Positions 52,236 through 60,862 of a DNA stretch of 64,000 nucleotides are shown one piece after another. The stretch's first letter is position 1, and the number at the start of each line of letters is the position of its first letter. The notes under the pieces are model-generated. The model saw only the letters and a list, made by a program, of their open reading frames with translations, did no database searches and had not been told where the DNA came from. The DNA is from Myxococcales bacterium (GTDB taxonomy: Bacteria > Myxococcota_A > UBA9042): assembly GCA_009692425.1 (NCBI GenBank), contig SHZF01000012.1, positions 35,070-99,069 of the forward strand. The letters are read 5' to 3'. Made by a program: the position numbers and the translations under genes.

Positions 52236-53291
52236 TCAGCCCAATTCCGCCGCGAACCCGCCCGACGTCGCATCGAAGTGGTACATCGCCACGCCCCGCA
52301 CGCGTCCACCCATCACAGCCAGCACCAGATAGGCCACGCCGGGGAACAAGGCGACGCCTCCCGGGGCTGCGCAGCGCACGTCCTCTGCGGAAAAGTAGGC
52401 ACCGGCATCGCAGTGCGAGTGCCAGATGCAGACGAGTTCGGCTCCGTCTGACTCCGCCTTGGCGACTGCGCGTTCGTTGAGCTTATAGGCGGTGCGGGCT
52501 GTGCGTGGGTAGGATTCCGGATCCAGCGCATGGTAGCGATCCTGCAGGTTGGGCGCCGCGACGCTGCACAGGTTGCCGTCCGTGTCGCGCACCACGAAGC
52601 CGCATGCCTCGTTCGGGTAGCGCGCTTCGACCTCGGCCTCGATGCGCCCCCACTCTGCAGGCAGGGCACGCAAGCGCGGCAGCAGCGGCGCCACATCGGC
52701 GGCCAGCGCAACTCCAACCGGCACGGCCTCAACGGGCCGCGGCGTGCGCTTGCTGTGCGGGTCGGCCGGGTTGCTCCAATCGACCGTCAGCAGGAGCGGC
52801 ATCGGCTCCAGGCCCAGCGCGTCGGCCACTAGCAGGTCAGCGGCAGCCGCCCCGAGCGCGACGGCGTCTTCGGGCTGCGCGGGCGCCCCAACCACCCAGC
52901 GCAACGTGGTCACGCGGGCCGCTGCACTGCGTCCCGTCGCCCAGCCCGCCGGTTCGTCGGTGAGCGCCACGTCGACGCTGGCTCCGTAGTCGCGGCGGGC
53001 AAACCAGAACTGTGCACACGGCGGCTCGGCGTCGGCGGGGCTTGGCAGCACTTCGAGATCGGCGTCGAGCGCCCGGAGTTCGTCCGCCCCGCCCGAAGTC
53101 ACCACGAGGCGCCCGACCCCGGCACCGACCAGCCAGCGGCCGCACGCGTGGGCCGCGGAGCGCGCGACTTCGGATGTGTCGTGGGCGAGAACCGCGCACA
53201 GGCGGCCGAGGCGGGCCTGACCCTCGACGGACACGCCGTCCACGAGCAGTTGGCGCCCGTAGCGTTCGAAAAGCAGCCGTGGATCGCGCAT
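52236..53291 (-). CDS. JAMM/MPN+ isopeptidase with degenerate E1-like N-terminal region
   Basis: A 351-residue product from the ATG at 53291. The N-terminus RYGRQLLVDGVSVEGQARL is like the start of ThiF/MoeB E1 enzymes, but the following nucleotide-binding glycine loop is replaced (VLAHDTSEVARSA). The C-terminal half is a JAMM zinc isopeptidase: Glu in YPNEACGF, then HSHCDAGAYFSAED (H-x-H-x7-S-x2-D, all ligands present). It starts seven bases after the CysO-like carrier gene, so it probably cleaves carrier conjugates, as Mec+ does for CysO. The degenerate E1 part may bind the carrier without activating it. Confidence 0.87.
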   Translation of the reverse strand: MRDPRLLFERYGRQLLVDGVSVEGQARLGRLCAVLAHDTSEVARSAAHACGRWLVGAGVGRLVVTSGGADELRALDADLEVLPSPADAEPPCAQFWFARRDYGASVDVALTDEPAGWATGRSAAARVTTLRWVVGAPAQPEDAVALGAAAADLLVADALGLEPMPLLLTVDWSNPADPHSKRTPRPVEAVPVGVALAADVAPLLPRLRALPAEWGRIEAEVEARYPNEACGFVVRDTDGNLCSVAAPNLQDRYHALDPESYPRTARTAYKLNERAVAKAESDGAELVCIWHSHCDAGAYFSAEDVRCAAPGGVALFPGVAYLVLAVMGGRVRGVAMYHFDATSGGFAAELG

Positions 53292-53298
53292 CGGCCGC

Positions 53299-53586
53299 TC
53301 AGCCGCCGCCGGCGATTGCCGGGATGATCGCGATCTCGGCCCCGTCGGCGACCGCAGTGGCAAGGCCGTCGAGGAAGCGGATGTCGTCTTCGCCCGCATA
53401 CACGTTGATGAAGCGCTTTACCTTGGCGTCGGCCCCGTCGCCATCGACAAGCTTCTGCCACAGGCCCGGGTGGCGGCCGTCGAGCGCCCGCAGCGCCTCC
53501 CCGACAGTGGCGGCCTCGACCTGGACGGCGTCCTTGTCTGCCGTGAACTTGCGGAGAGGAGTGGGGATTTTGATCGTGATGGGCAT
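53299..53586 (-). CDS. CysO-like sulfur-carrier protein ending in Gly-Gly-Gly
   Basis: A 95-residue ubiquitin-fold protein from the ATG at 53586 (MPITIKIPTPLRKFT). It has the ThiS/MoaD pattern with RFINVYAGEDDIRF, GLATAVADGAEIAI and a terminal IPAIAGGG. It closely follows the CysO layout from mycobacteria (recalled as RFVNIY...DVRF...GLATAIADG...PAVAGG). Carriers normally end in Gly-Gly; here there is one extra Gly, which would have to be removed or tolerated before adenylation. Its E1-like and JAMM partners are encoded on either side. Confidence 0.9.
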   Translation of the reverse strand: MPITIKIPTPLRKFTADKDAVQVEAATVGEALRALDGRHPGLWQKLVDGDGADAKVKRFINVYAGEDDIRFLDGLATAVADGAEIAIIPAIAGGG

Positions 53587-53656
53587 GGGCAGCAGCCTTG
53601 GTTCGTACGCCCGGTGACGGCGGGCGCGGGGTATTGTGCAGGACCGGCACGCACGT

Positions 53657-54343
53657 TCAAGCGCTCGCCGCCAGCGTGCCCGCACAAGCGCAAGCGCGCG
53701 CCACAGTCACGGCCGTCCGCAACCACCCGCGCGGGGTCAGACGCACCAGGGCGCCCGTGGCCGCGTCGGGCTCGCCGCGCAGCGCCCGCACCAACGCGCG
53801 CGCTGCAACCGCCCCGCCCTGACCGGTGACGGTACCGAGGACGCCCGCCGTGGCGCACGTTGCCAGCCGAACGCGCGGCGGCGGGGCCTCGAACAGGCAG
53901 CGGAAGCAGGCCGACGTCGGCGTTACCACGAAGTGCTGGGCCGTGCGTCCGATCGCCGCGGCCAGACACGCTGTGCGCCGACGTGGTGTCGCGATCGCCC
54001 AGTCGTTCAGCGCGAACTTCGCGTCGCCTGCGTCCGTGGCGTCGATCGCCGCGTCGAAGCCGGCCAGTGCCTCGGCCAGATCGTCCGCTCCGACGCGGGA
54101 CATGACCGGCTCGACGAGCAGGCCCGGCACGTGCCGCCGCAAGAAACGCGCCAACACTTCGGCTTTCGGCTGGCCGACGTCGTGCTCGCCGAACGCGACC
54201 TGACGGTGCAGGTTCGAGCCTTCCACGCGGTCGGGGTCGAACAGGCGCAGGTGCCGGACGCCTGCGACGGCCAACGTCCACGCCGCCGGCACGCCGAGCC
54301 CGCCGCAGCCCACGATCGCGACCGGTGGCAGCATCGGCGCCAT
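53657..54343 (-). CDS. ThiF/MoeB-type E1-like adenylyltransferase
   Basis: A 228-residue product from the ATG at 54343. Core motifs of the family: VAIVGCGGLGVPAAWTLA, the DPDRVEGSNLHRQ arginine-containing ATP loop, AAIDATDAGDAKFALND and ATCATAGVLGTVTGQGG. Zinc-site halves are CFRC and the C-terminal CACAG. It should adenylate the C-terminus of the carrier encoded next. It lacks the C-terminal rhodanese domain of MoeZ-type enzymes. The start overlaps the stop of the GH31 gene (TGATG). Confidence 0.9.
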   Translation of the reverse strand: MAPMLPPVAIVGCGGLGVPAAWTLAVAGVRHLRLFDPDRVEGSNLHRQVAFGEHDVGQPKAEVLARFLRRHVPGLLVEPVMSRVGADDLAEALAGFDAAIDATDAGDAKFALNDWAIATPRRRTACLAAAIGRTAQHFVVTPTSACFRCLFEAPPPRVRLATCATAGVLGTVTGQGGAVAARALVRALRGEPDAATGALVRLTPRGWLRTAVTVARACACAGTLAASA

Positions 54344-57021
54344 CAGGGCCAGGTCAAGCGCACGAAGCCGAACGCAGGCTGGGTGGCCGGGAACGCCTGT
54401 CGCACGAACACCGTCTGGCTCGCCCCATCGAAGCGCCAGCACGACGTACAGGCGGCGAAGCTCGCGGGGTTGGCGACTTCGGGTACCGCCGTACCGGCTT
54501 CGCCGTGTTTGAGGCCAGTCGTCACCGCCTTGGGCGCAACGTTCGACCACACCTCGTAGACGACGCCCTCGTGGAACGCGCTGCCGGCCGAGAATTCCAG
54601 CGACGTGCCGCCGGCGAAGTCGGTCAGGCCCAGCGACGTGCCGTCCCACAGGTCGAACAGCCGGGTGCCGCCGCGCACCACGACGACGTGCAGCCACCCC
54701 GCCACGTTGCCAAACGCGTCAATGTTGGCCTGGACCGCCGTCGCCAGCGTGTCGATCGTCGGCCGCAGCAATGGCACGAGCGCGCCTTGGTGTACGTACA
54801 ACGGCATCCGGTCGAGCGGCACCGCGACATCGACGGCGGTGGCCGCGTCGGCCAGCCCGTACACCTCGCGCGTGAACCAATCCGTCCATTTGCCCTTCGG
54901 AAACAGCACAGTGCGTTTGCCTCCGGGCGCAGTCACGGGTGCCACCAGCAGGTCGTCGCCGAGCAGGTACTCGTCTGCCTCGACACTGGCCAGTGCCGGG
55001 TGCGCTTCGAGTTCGGGGAAGAGCAGCCCGAGCGGGCGCACCGGGCCGATGTCTTGGTGCGCGTTGGCGAGCACCGCGTGCGTCCACAGGTAGGGAAACA
55101 GGCGCGCGTGCAGCCGAATGAACGTGCGCGCGATCGCCAGCGTGTCGGAATCGAACTGGCTCTCGCCGTACTTCGCGAAGTCCCACGGATTGTGCTGGGA
55201 ACCGCCGCCGATCTGGAGCACGGGAGTCAGCGCCGTGTGCTGCAACCAGCGCAGGAACAACTCCTTGTGCGCGCGGCCGTGCCGGTAGCCGCCCGTGTCG
55301 GAGCCGAACAGCGGATAGCCCGACGTCGCCAGGCTGAGCGTCGCCGAAACCGCTGCGGGCAAGCCGCCGGCGTGGCAGGTCCCCTTGGCGTCACACTCGC
55401 GGTGGCGCGCCCAGTTTGCGCACAAATCGCCGGGCCACACGAGCGACGACAGCGCCTGATCGCCCCAGGTGCCGCCGCGCACGAGCAGCCAGCCGCCTCC
55501 TTTCGGCAGCGTCTGCGCGTATGGCTTGTGGTAGGCCAGCGCGTAGCCGTGGTGCATGGTGCGCTCGTCGCTGCCGTCCCAGAATGCGGAGTGCACGCGC
55601 GCAGTCAGCAGGCCCACCTGGATGTCTTCGCCGTAGTCGAGCTTCCAGCCATCGATGCCGAGCGCGACCATCTTGCCGATCTCCGCCTTCCAGAACGCCA
55701 CGACGGCCGGGTTGGTCAGGTCGAGCGGCGGCCCCCACTTGTAGAGCTTGCTGTTGGGCGCCGGCACTTTGGCAAACCAACCGTTATCATTTACCTTGTC
55801 GTGGTTTGGAGCGCCCTTCTCGACGTACGGGGTCGACCATGCGCCGACGTGGAGCCCCGCAGCCCGTGCCGCCGCAATCATCGCCTGGGGGTCCGGGAAC
55901 TTCTTGGAATCGAAGCCGAACGCGTTCACCCACAGGTCGTACGGCCGGTCGATCCACATCCCCGACAGCGCGAGGTCGTGGTCTCGGATGGCCTGGACGT
56001 CCGCGAGGAACTCCGCCTGGCTCTCGTTCTCGTTGCGCCACAACAGGCCTCCCAAGGCCCACGGTGCGGGCAAGGCGGGCGCTCCCGTCAGTTGCGTGTA
56101 GCGACTCGGCACGTCGACCGCGCGCCCCGCCGCCAGCAGGTGGAAGCGCAGGCTTGGAGCCTGGAACTGCGCCACGACCTCGTCGGCCCTGGCGGCCGCC
56201 ACGTCCCAACTGCCCGGCCGCCGCGAGGCAACGAACACGCCCCAGCCGCGCGTGCCGATCAGCAGCGGCACCGGCACGTGCGCCTCGTTGTAGCTTGATT
56301 CGATGTCGAGATCGGCCTCGATCTGCATCGCGCGCACCCTGCCGCGGTGCTGCGGGGTGTCGAAGGTCTCGCCCAGACCGTAGAAGCGTTCGGTCGCGCC
56401 CACCTCGAACGTCAGCCCGAGCACGACGATCGGGTCTGGCGCGGCGTCGTTTTCCCAGGCCGTCGCCAGCGCGCCGTCCGCCGCATGAAGCGTGAGCGCG
56501 CCGGAAGGGGACTCGACATCGAGCGCCAGGTTCGGCCCGGCCTTGCCGGCCGCGTCGGAGGTCGCCAACAGCAGGCGCAGGGCGACGTTCTCGGGCGCGC
56601 CCCCAGTCCCGGCGGGCTCCGTTGACGGCGCCACCCAGCGCGCGGACTGGACGTGGAGCCAGCGCAGCGCGGGGAAGTCGCCATGTGCCAAGTTTGACGG
56701 GTTGTAGTTGAAGTCCTTGTCGAATGCCGTCGTTTGCCCAATTCGCAGGCGGTCGAGGCGGAGTCGCGTGCGGGCCGCGCCGTTGTGGGCGAGATCGACC
56801 GACAGCGCTGCAGGGTTCAGCGTCAGGTCGCCAACGACCTCGGTGCGGGTGGCGGCAGTGGCCGTGACGGTGTCGGCCCCCAGCGCGGGCTTGCCGTCGG
56901 CGCTCGTCGTCGCGTCTGCGGCCGGGCCCGACTTGCCGCCACACTGCACGCAAGCCCAGCCGAGCGCGGCGAGGGCCAACGTGCGGCGCGCGCTGCGCGA
57001 ACTGGGGCAGGGGGCGCTCAT
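54343..57021 (-). CDS. Glycoside hydrolase family 31-like lipoprotein
   Basis: An 892-residue product. The N-terminus is a signal with lipobox-like GWACVQ. GH31 features: ERFYGLGETFD (about 240-250), ALGGLLWRNE (N-terminal part of the barrel), the nucleophile region GIDGWKLDYGED, WPGDLCANWARH, GSDTGGYRHG and FRIRLHARLFPY-like IRLHARLFPYLW. The family contains alpha-glucosidases and alpha-xylosidases; specificity cannot be fixed here. It would act at the cell surface or periplasm. It lies 16 bases after the TVP38-type gene and overlaps the E1-like gene by one base. Confidence 0.92.
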   Translation of the reverse strand: MSAPCPSSRSARRTLALAALGWACVQCGGKSGPAADATTSADGKPALGADTVTATAATRTEVVGDLTLNPAALSVDLAHNGAARTRLRLDRLRIGQTTAFDKDFNYNPSNLAHGDFPALRWLHVQSARWVAPSTEPAGTGGAPENVALRLLLATSDAAGKAGPNLALDVESPSGALTLHAADGALATAWENDAAPDPIVVLGLTFEVGATERFYGLGETFDTPQHRGRVRAMQIEADLDIESSYNEAHVPVPLLIGTRGWGVFVASRRPGSWDVAAARADEVVAQFQAPSLRFHLLAAGRAVDVPSRYTQLTGAPALPAPWALGGLLWRNENESQAEFLADVQAIRDHDLALSGMWIDRPYDLWVNAFGFDSKKFPDPQAMIAAARAAGLHVGAWSTPYVEKGAPNHDKVNDNGWFAKVPAPNSKLYKWGPPLDLTNPAVVAFWKAEIGKMVALGIDGWKLDYGEDIQVGLLTARVHSAFWDGSDERTMHHGYALAYHKPYAQTLPKGGGWLLVRGGTWGDQALSSLVWPGDLCANWARHRECDAKGTCHAGGLPAAVSATLSLATSGYPLFGSDTGGYRHGRAHKELFLRWLQHTALTPVLQIGGGSQHNPWDFAKYGESQFDSDTLAIARTFIRLHARLFPYLWTHAVLANAHQDIGPVRPLGLLFPELEAHPALASVEADEYLLGDDLLVAPVTAPGGKRTVLFPKGKWTDWFTREVYGLADAATAVDVAVPLDRMPLYVHQGALVPLLRPTIDTLATAVQANIDAFGNVAGWLHVVVVRGGTRLFDLWDGTSLGLTDFAGGTSLEFSAGSAFHEGVVYEVWSNVAPKAVTTGLKHGEAGTAVPEVANPASFAACTSCWRFDGASQTVFVRQAFPATQPAFGFVRLTWP

Positions 57022-57037
57022 TGCGGCTCCGTCGGGT

Positions 57038-57904
57038 TCACTGGGGTTTGGCGGCGGCCTGCTGCCGCTTCCAGTCCGTTCGCGCGATGCGGCCGATCCA
57101 CACCGCCACGGTGACGGTCACGAACAGGCCCGCCCAGCGCAGCACGCCGATTTCTGGCCCCTCGGCCGCCGCATCGAGGCTCACCTCGCGCGCCGACTCC
57201 GCGAGCACTGCGCCGCCGACCGCGTACACCGCCGTCCACGGCACGCCGCCCAGCGCCATCGCCAGCGCGAAACGCCCCGCGCCGATGCCAGCCAGGCCGC
57301 ACAGGTAGCACAGCATCCCGAAGTTCATGATCGGGCTCAGCCGCAAGCCCAGCGCCAACCGAAACCCGCGGCGCCGCAGGGTCTCGCGCAACGAAGCCAG
57401 CAGCGGCCGACGGCGCAGCCAGCCTTCGATGTGCAGCACGGCGAAACGGCGCGCCAACGCGAAATTGACCAGCCCGCCGAGCACGGCTCCCGTCAGTGCC
57501 AGCGCGAGTCCCTCGCCTGCGCCCCACACATATGCCGGCACGATGGCGACCGGACCGACAGGCATCAAGAACGGCACCCCGATCGCGATCACCACCACCA
57601 CGAGCGGCCGCCCGACCGCGCCGTGATCGCGCAGCCACTGCACCGCCAACGACAGCGGCCGCGGGCCGAACGGTTCGAACAGCCACAGCGCCACCAGCCC
57701 GAGCGCACCCAACACGAGCAGGCGCGTGCCCCAGCGCACCCCGCTGGCGAACCTGCCGCCAGCGTCCGCCGGCAACGGCATCACCTGTTCGCGGCGCACC
57801 TGTCCCGCAGCGGGGTCGACGTCGTACACCACTTCGGGGCCCGGGCGCGGCGGCTGCCACGTTGGGTCGGGCGGTAGGATGTCGACGTCGCGCGCGTCTG
57901 CCAT
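57038..57904 (-). CDS. TVP38/TMEM64-type membrane protein
   Basis: A 288-residue product with a soluble N-terminus of about 55 residues, then membrane helices (LLVLGALGLVALWLF, PLVVVVIAIGVPFLMPVGP, GLALALTGAVLGGLVNFALAR) and the family segment RRGFRLALGLRLSPIMNFGMLCYLCGLAG. It belongs to the SNARE-associated/VTT superfamily like DedA, which acts in lipid scrambling or transport. It starts six bases after the trpS stop. Confidence 0.87.
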   Translation of the reverse strand: MADARDVDILPPDPTWQPPRPGPEVVYDVDPAAGQVRREQVMPLPADAGGRFASGVRWGTRLLVLGALGLVALWLFEPFGPRPLSLAVQWLRDHGAVGRPLVVVVIAIGVPFLMPVGPVAIVPAYVWGAGEGLALALTGAVLGGLVNFALARRFAVLHIEGWLRRRPLLASLRETLRRRGFRLALGLRLSPIMNFGMLCYLCGLAGIGAGRFALAMALGGVPWTAVYAVGGAVLAESAREVSLDAAAEGPEIGVLRWAGLFVTVTVAVWIGRIARTDWKRQQAAAKPQ

Positions 57905-57910
57905 CTTGCG

Positions 57911-58954
57911 TCAGCCTTCGCTGCGGGCCCGCAGGCCGCAAGCGCTGCGCACACGCTCGATGACGCCGCGTGCCACGGTTCGCGCCCGCCCGCCACCGGC
58001 TTGCAGCACGGCCTCGATGCCGTCCGGGTCGGCCATCAGGGCGTCGTAGCGGGCCCGCATCGGTGCGAACGCAGCCTCGGCCTGGGCCAGCAGTGCGAGC
58101 TTGGCGTGGCCGAAGCCGAAGCCACCCGCCCGGTAGCGCGCTTCGAGTTCGGCCACCTCGCCCGCCGAAGCGAACAACCGGTAGAGAGCCAGGACGTTGC
58201 AGGTCGTCGGGTCCTTCGGTGCTTCGAGCGGCGTCGAATCGGTCACGATCGCCATCACGCGCTGCTTCAGTTCCTTCGGCCCCACGAACAGGGGGATGTG
58301 ATTGCCGTAGCTTTTCGACATCTTCTGCCCGTCGAGACCCGGCACGAGCGCGGCATTCTGTCTCACGACGCCGCGCGGTCGCTTCAGCATCCGGCCATCC
58401 CACGGCGCCGCCTCATCGACCGTGCCACCCGCCGGGGCGCCGAAAAACGCGACGTTGAAAAATGTGGCCATGTCGCGCGTCATTTCAATATGTTGCAACT
58501 GGTCCTTGCCGACCGGGACCGCATCGGCGTCGTAGCACAGGATGTCGGCTGCCATCAGCACGGGATAGCTGAACACGCCGACGTTGGTCTCCTTGCCCTT
58601 GCTCTGGGCGTCCTTGTAGGCGTGGGCGCGCTCGACGAGGCCCAGGCCGGTCACGCACGACAGCAGCCACGTCAGTTCCAACACCTCCGGCACGTCGGAC
58701 TGGCGCCACAGCACCGTGCGCGCCGGGTCCAGCCCACACGCCAGCAGCGTCGCCGCCACGCCGAGGCTGTCGGCCCGCAGCGACGCCGCGTCGCGTACGC
58801 TCGTCAAGGCGTGCAGATCGGCGATGAAGTAGAACGCATCATGGGTCTCGGCCAGTTCGATCGCGGGCCGGATCATGCCGAAATAGTTGCCCCAGTGGGG
58901 TAGGCCGGTCGGCTTGATGCCCGATACGCAACGCGGGCGGCTCAACTGGGTCAT
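57911..58954 (-). CDS. trpS: Tryptophan-tRNA ligase
   Basis: A 347-residue class I synthetase. The HIGH-type motif is PTGLPHWGNYFG (HWGN), with AFYFIADLHALTS, ADILCYDADAVPVGKDQLQHIEMTRD and the KMSKS signature GQKMSKSYGNHI, all in normal order for TrpRS. It charges tRNA-Trp. It is the first gene of a probable operon running through TVP38-type, GH31, E1-like, CysO-like and JAMM genes. Confidence 0.95.
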   Translation of the reverse strand: MTQLSRPRCVSGIKPTGLPHWGNYFGMIRPAIELAETHDAFYFIADLHALTSVRDAASLRADSLGVAATLLACGLDPARTVLWRQSDVPEVLELTWLLSCVTGLGLVERAHAYKDAQSKGKETNVGVFSYPVLMAADILCYDADAVPVGKDQLQHIEMTRDMATFFNVAFFGAPAGGTVDEAAPWDGRMLKRPRGVVRQNAALVPGLDGQKMSKSYGNHIPLFVGPKELKQRVMAIVTDSTPLEAPKDPTTCNVLALYRLFASAGEVAELEARYRAGGFGFGHAKLALLAQAEAAFAPMRARYDALMADPDGIEAVLQAGGGRARTVARGVIERVRSACGLRARSEG

Positions 58955-59050
58955 GGCTACCTCGCCGCACGGCTGCGGCCCCGGATTCGTGGGGTGGCGA
59001 CACGTCTCGTCGCCAGAATGCGGAGTTGTCCGCGTGGGCTGGGGCCGCCG

Positions 59051-59533
59051 TCAGGGCTCCAGCGGGTCGGCGCGCAGGTCGACCCACGCCTGATAGACGA
59101 GCCGCTGCGGGTCGTAGTCTTCGCCGGCACCCACCACGAAGAGTCGCGCGTTGAACACAGTGCGCGCCTCGCCTTGCGTGATCGTGATGGCACGCTCTTC
59201 TTCCCCCTGTTGTACGCGCATGTGCGCCGTCGCTTCCTTCTTGTCGCCACCCGAAGGCGAGTGGAACGTGGCCCACTCCGTCTTGACGAGCGCGACGATC
59301 ACGTTCGGTCCGTCGACCGCGACGGGCTTGTGCGACAGCCGGAACGTGTCGCCCACTTTGGCGTGGCGGCCGCGGAAATCGCGAAAAGCGTCCGGCTCTG
59401 GCGCCTTCTCCTTGACCGGCGCGACCGGCGGCGGCGCCGGCACCACGTTCGGACTGCCGCACGCGATCATGGCCGGCACCGCGAGGCAGGCCCAACGGGC
59501 GGGGGCGACGGGCAGGTTCGGACGCGGACGCAT
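59051..59533 (-). CDS. Small lipoprotein of unknown function
   Basis: A 160-residue product from the ATG at 59533. The signal ends at lipobox MIAC (PAMIACGSPN), then a Pro-rich spacer (VPAPPPVAPVKEKAPEP). The remaining domain is beta-rich (KVGDTFRLSHKPVAVDGPNV). The long open frame further upstream is antisense to the rhomboid gene and was not used. Its start is divergent from the rhomboid gene (90-base gap). Confidence 0.75.
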   Translation of the reverse strand: MRPRPNLPVAPARWACLAVPAMIACGSPNVVPAPPPVAPVKEKAPEPDAFRDFRGRHAKVGDTFRLSHKPVAVDGPNVIVALVKTEWATFHSPSGGDKKEATAHMRVQQGEEERAITITQGEARTVFNARLFVVGAGEDYDPQRLVYQAWVDLRADPLEP

Positions 59534-59623
59534 CGTCGGGCTCCTCCGCGTACGGGCCTCTGCGGGCCGGGCGGCATGGCGAGAATACACCCTTGCGGCG
59601 GGGCCGTGTAGACTCGGCGCCTC

Positions 59624-60856
59624 ATGGCTGAACTGCCCCCGCCGACGCCTGCGGACACGAGCGCGCTGGTCCAGCACTACCTGCTGTACCACGGCGCCCG
59701 CTTTACGAGTCGCGCGACCGAAACGTCGTGGCGTCACATTCCCGTGGCGCTCGCCGTGCCACCACAGGGCCCGCTGCCCGGCACTGCCGCGCCGCAGCCC
59801 GGGCGCTGGCTCGTCGTGCCGTGGGAAGCGCCGACGTCCGACCAGGTGGTCGCGTACCTCGAACGGCTTGCAGCGGCGCGCATGTTGCCCGAAGTGGTCG
59901 TGCTGGTCCTGGCGGCGCCGGTCCTGCGCGAGAGCGTCGTGCTCCAGGTTGCGCAGTTGTTCGGCATCGAAGTGGTCGCCATTTCTGCGTTGGACCGCGT
60001 TGCGTATGGCACGCGCCGCACGGTCGACGCCCTTGGGCCGATGTTTGAAACGGACACGCTCGAGCGCCTCCACGCGATCAACCCGCTGGAGCACCTGGCC
60101 GCGCTCGGCGACCCGCGCGACCCGGAGGTGTTTTTCGAGCGACTCAAGCACACGGGTTCCGGCGCTCCGGTCACCTGGGTGCTGCTGGGAGCCAACGCTG
60201 CCGTTTTCCTGGCGATGATGGTCGCCGGCGGGGCGGCCCGCCTGCTTGCCGAATTCGACGGCGACCTGCTGGTGGCGTTCGGCGCCAACGTCAAGCAGCA
60301 CACGGTCGATGGCGGGCAAACGTGGCGGTTGCTGGCGTGCACCTATGTGCACGCGAACCTGCTGCACATCGGCATGAACATGTGGGTGCTGCGTTCGGTC
60401 GGCGAGACGGCCGAGCGGCTGTTCGGCGGCGCGATGTACGCAACGCTGTACACGGTGGCGGGGCTGGGCGGATCGATCGCGTCGCTGGCGTTCACGCTGC
60501 GCGCACACCCCGGGCTGCCGTCGGTGGGCGCGTCGGGAGCGGTGTTCGGCGTGATGGGCGGACTGCTCGGCTTCGCGCTCGCGCGGCGGCGCACCGTACC
60601 GAGCCACGTTTACAAGGGGTTGCTGCGCAGTGCGCTGTTCTTCTCGCTGTTCAACATCGCGCTCGGGGCGATGATGCCGCAGGTCGACAACGCCGCGCAC
60701 ATCGGCGGCCTCGCGGCGGGCTTCGGCGCCGGGCTCCTGCTGTCGCGGGACCTGCCGCCCGCTCCCCAACCCAAGGTCCCGGTGCGGCTGGCTTGGATCG
60801 CGTTGTGCCTCGGCGGGCTCGGGGTGGCCTGGCGGCTCGTGTTGCTCTGGGTCTGA
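59624..60856 (+). CDS. Rhomboid-family intramembrane serine protease
   Basis: A 410-residue product with a soluble N-terminal extension of about 180 residues and six or seven membrane helices. Catalytic motifs are present: active Ser in GASGAVFGVMGG, His in NAAHIGGLAAGFGAG and the supporting ANLLHIGMNMWVLR in helix 2. Rhomboids cut membrane-protein segments. The extension is unlike GlpG and may have its own partner. It lies head to head with a lipoprotein gene and ends six bases before moaA. Confidence 0.92.
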   Translation: MAELPPPTPADTSALVQHYLLYHGARFTSRATETSWRHIPVALAVPPQGPLPGTAAPQPGRWLVVPWEAPTSDQVVAYLERLAAARMLPEVVVLVLAAPVLRESVVLQVAQLFGIEVVAISALDRVAYGTRRTVDALGPMFETDTLERLHAINPLEHLAALGDPRDPEVFFERLKHTGSGAPVTWVLLGANAAVFLAMMVAGGAARLLAEFDGDLLVAFGANVKQHTVDGGQTWRLLACTYVHANLLHIGMNMWVLRSVGETAERLFGGAMYATLYTVAGLGGSIASLAFTLRAHPGLPSVGASGAVFGVMGGLLGFALARRRTVPSHVYKGLLRSALFFSLFNIALGAMMPQVDNAAHIGGLAAGFGAGLLLSRDLPPAPQPKVPVRLAWIALCLGGLGVAWRLVLLWV

Positions 60857-60862
60857 CGCAAC

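Noticed and set aside
59534..60769. Upstream extension of the 59051-59533 gene
   Set aside because: It is antisense to the rhomboid gene; the signal peptide with lipobox begins at 59533.
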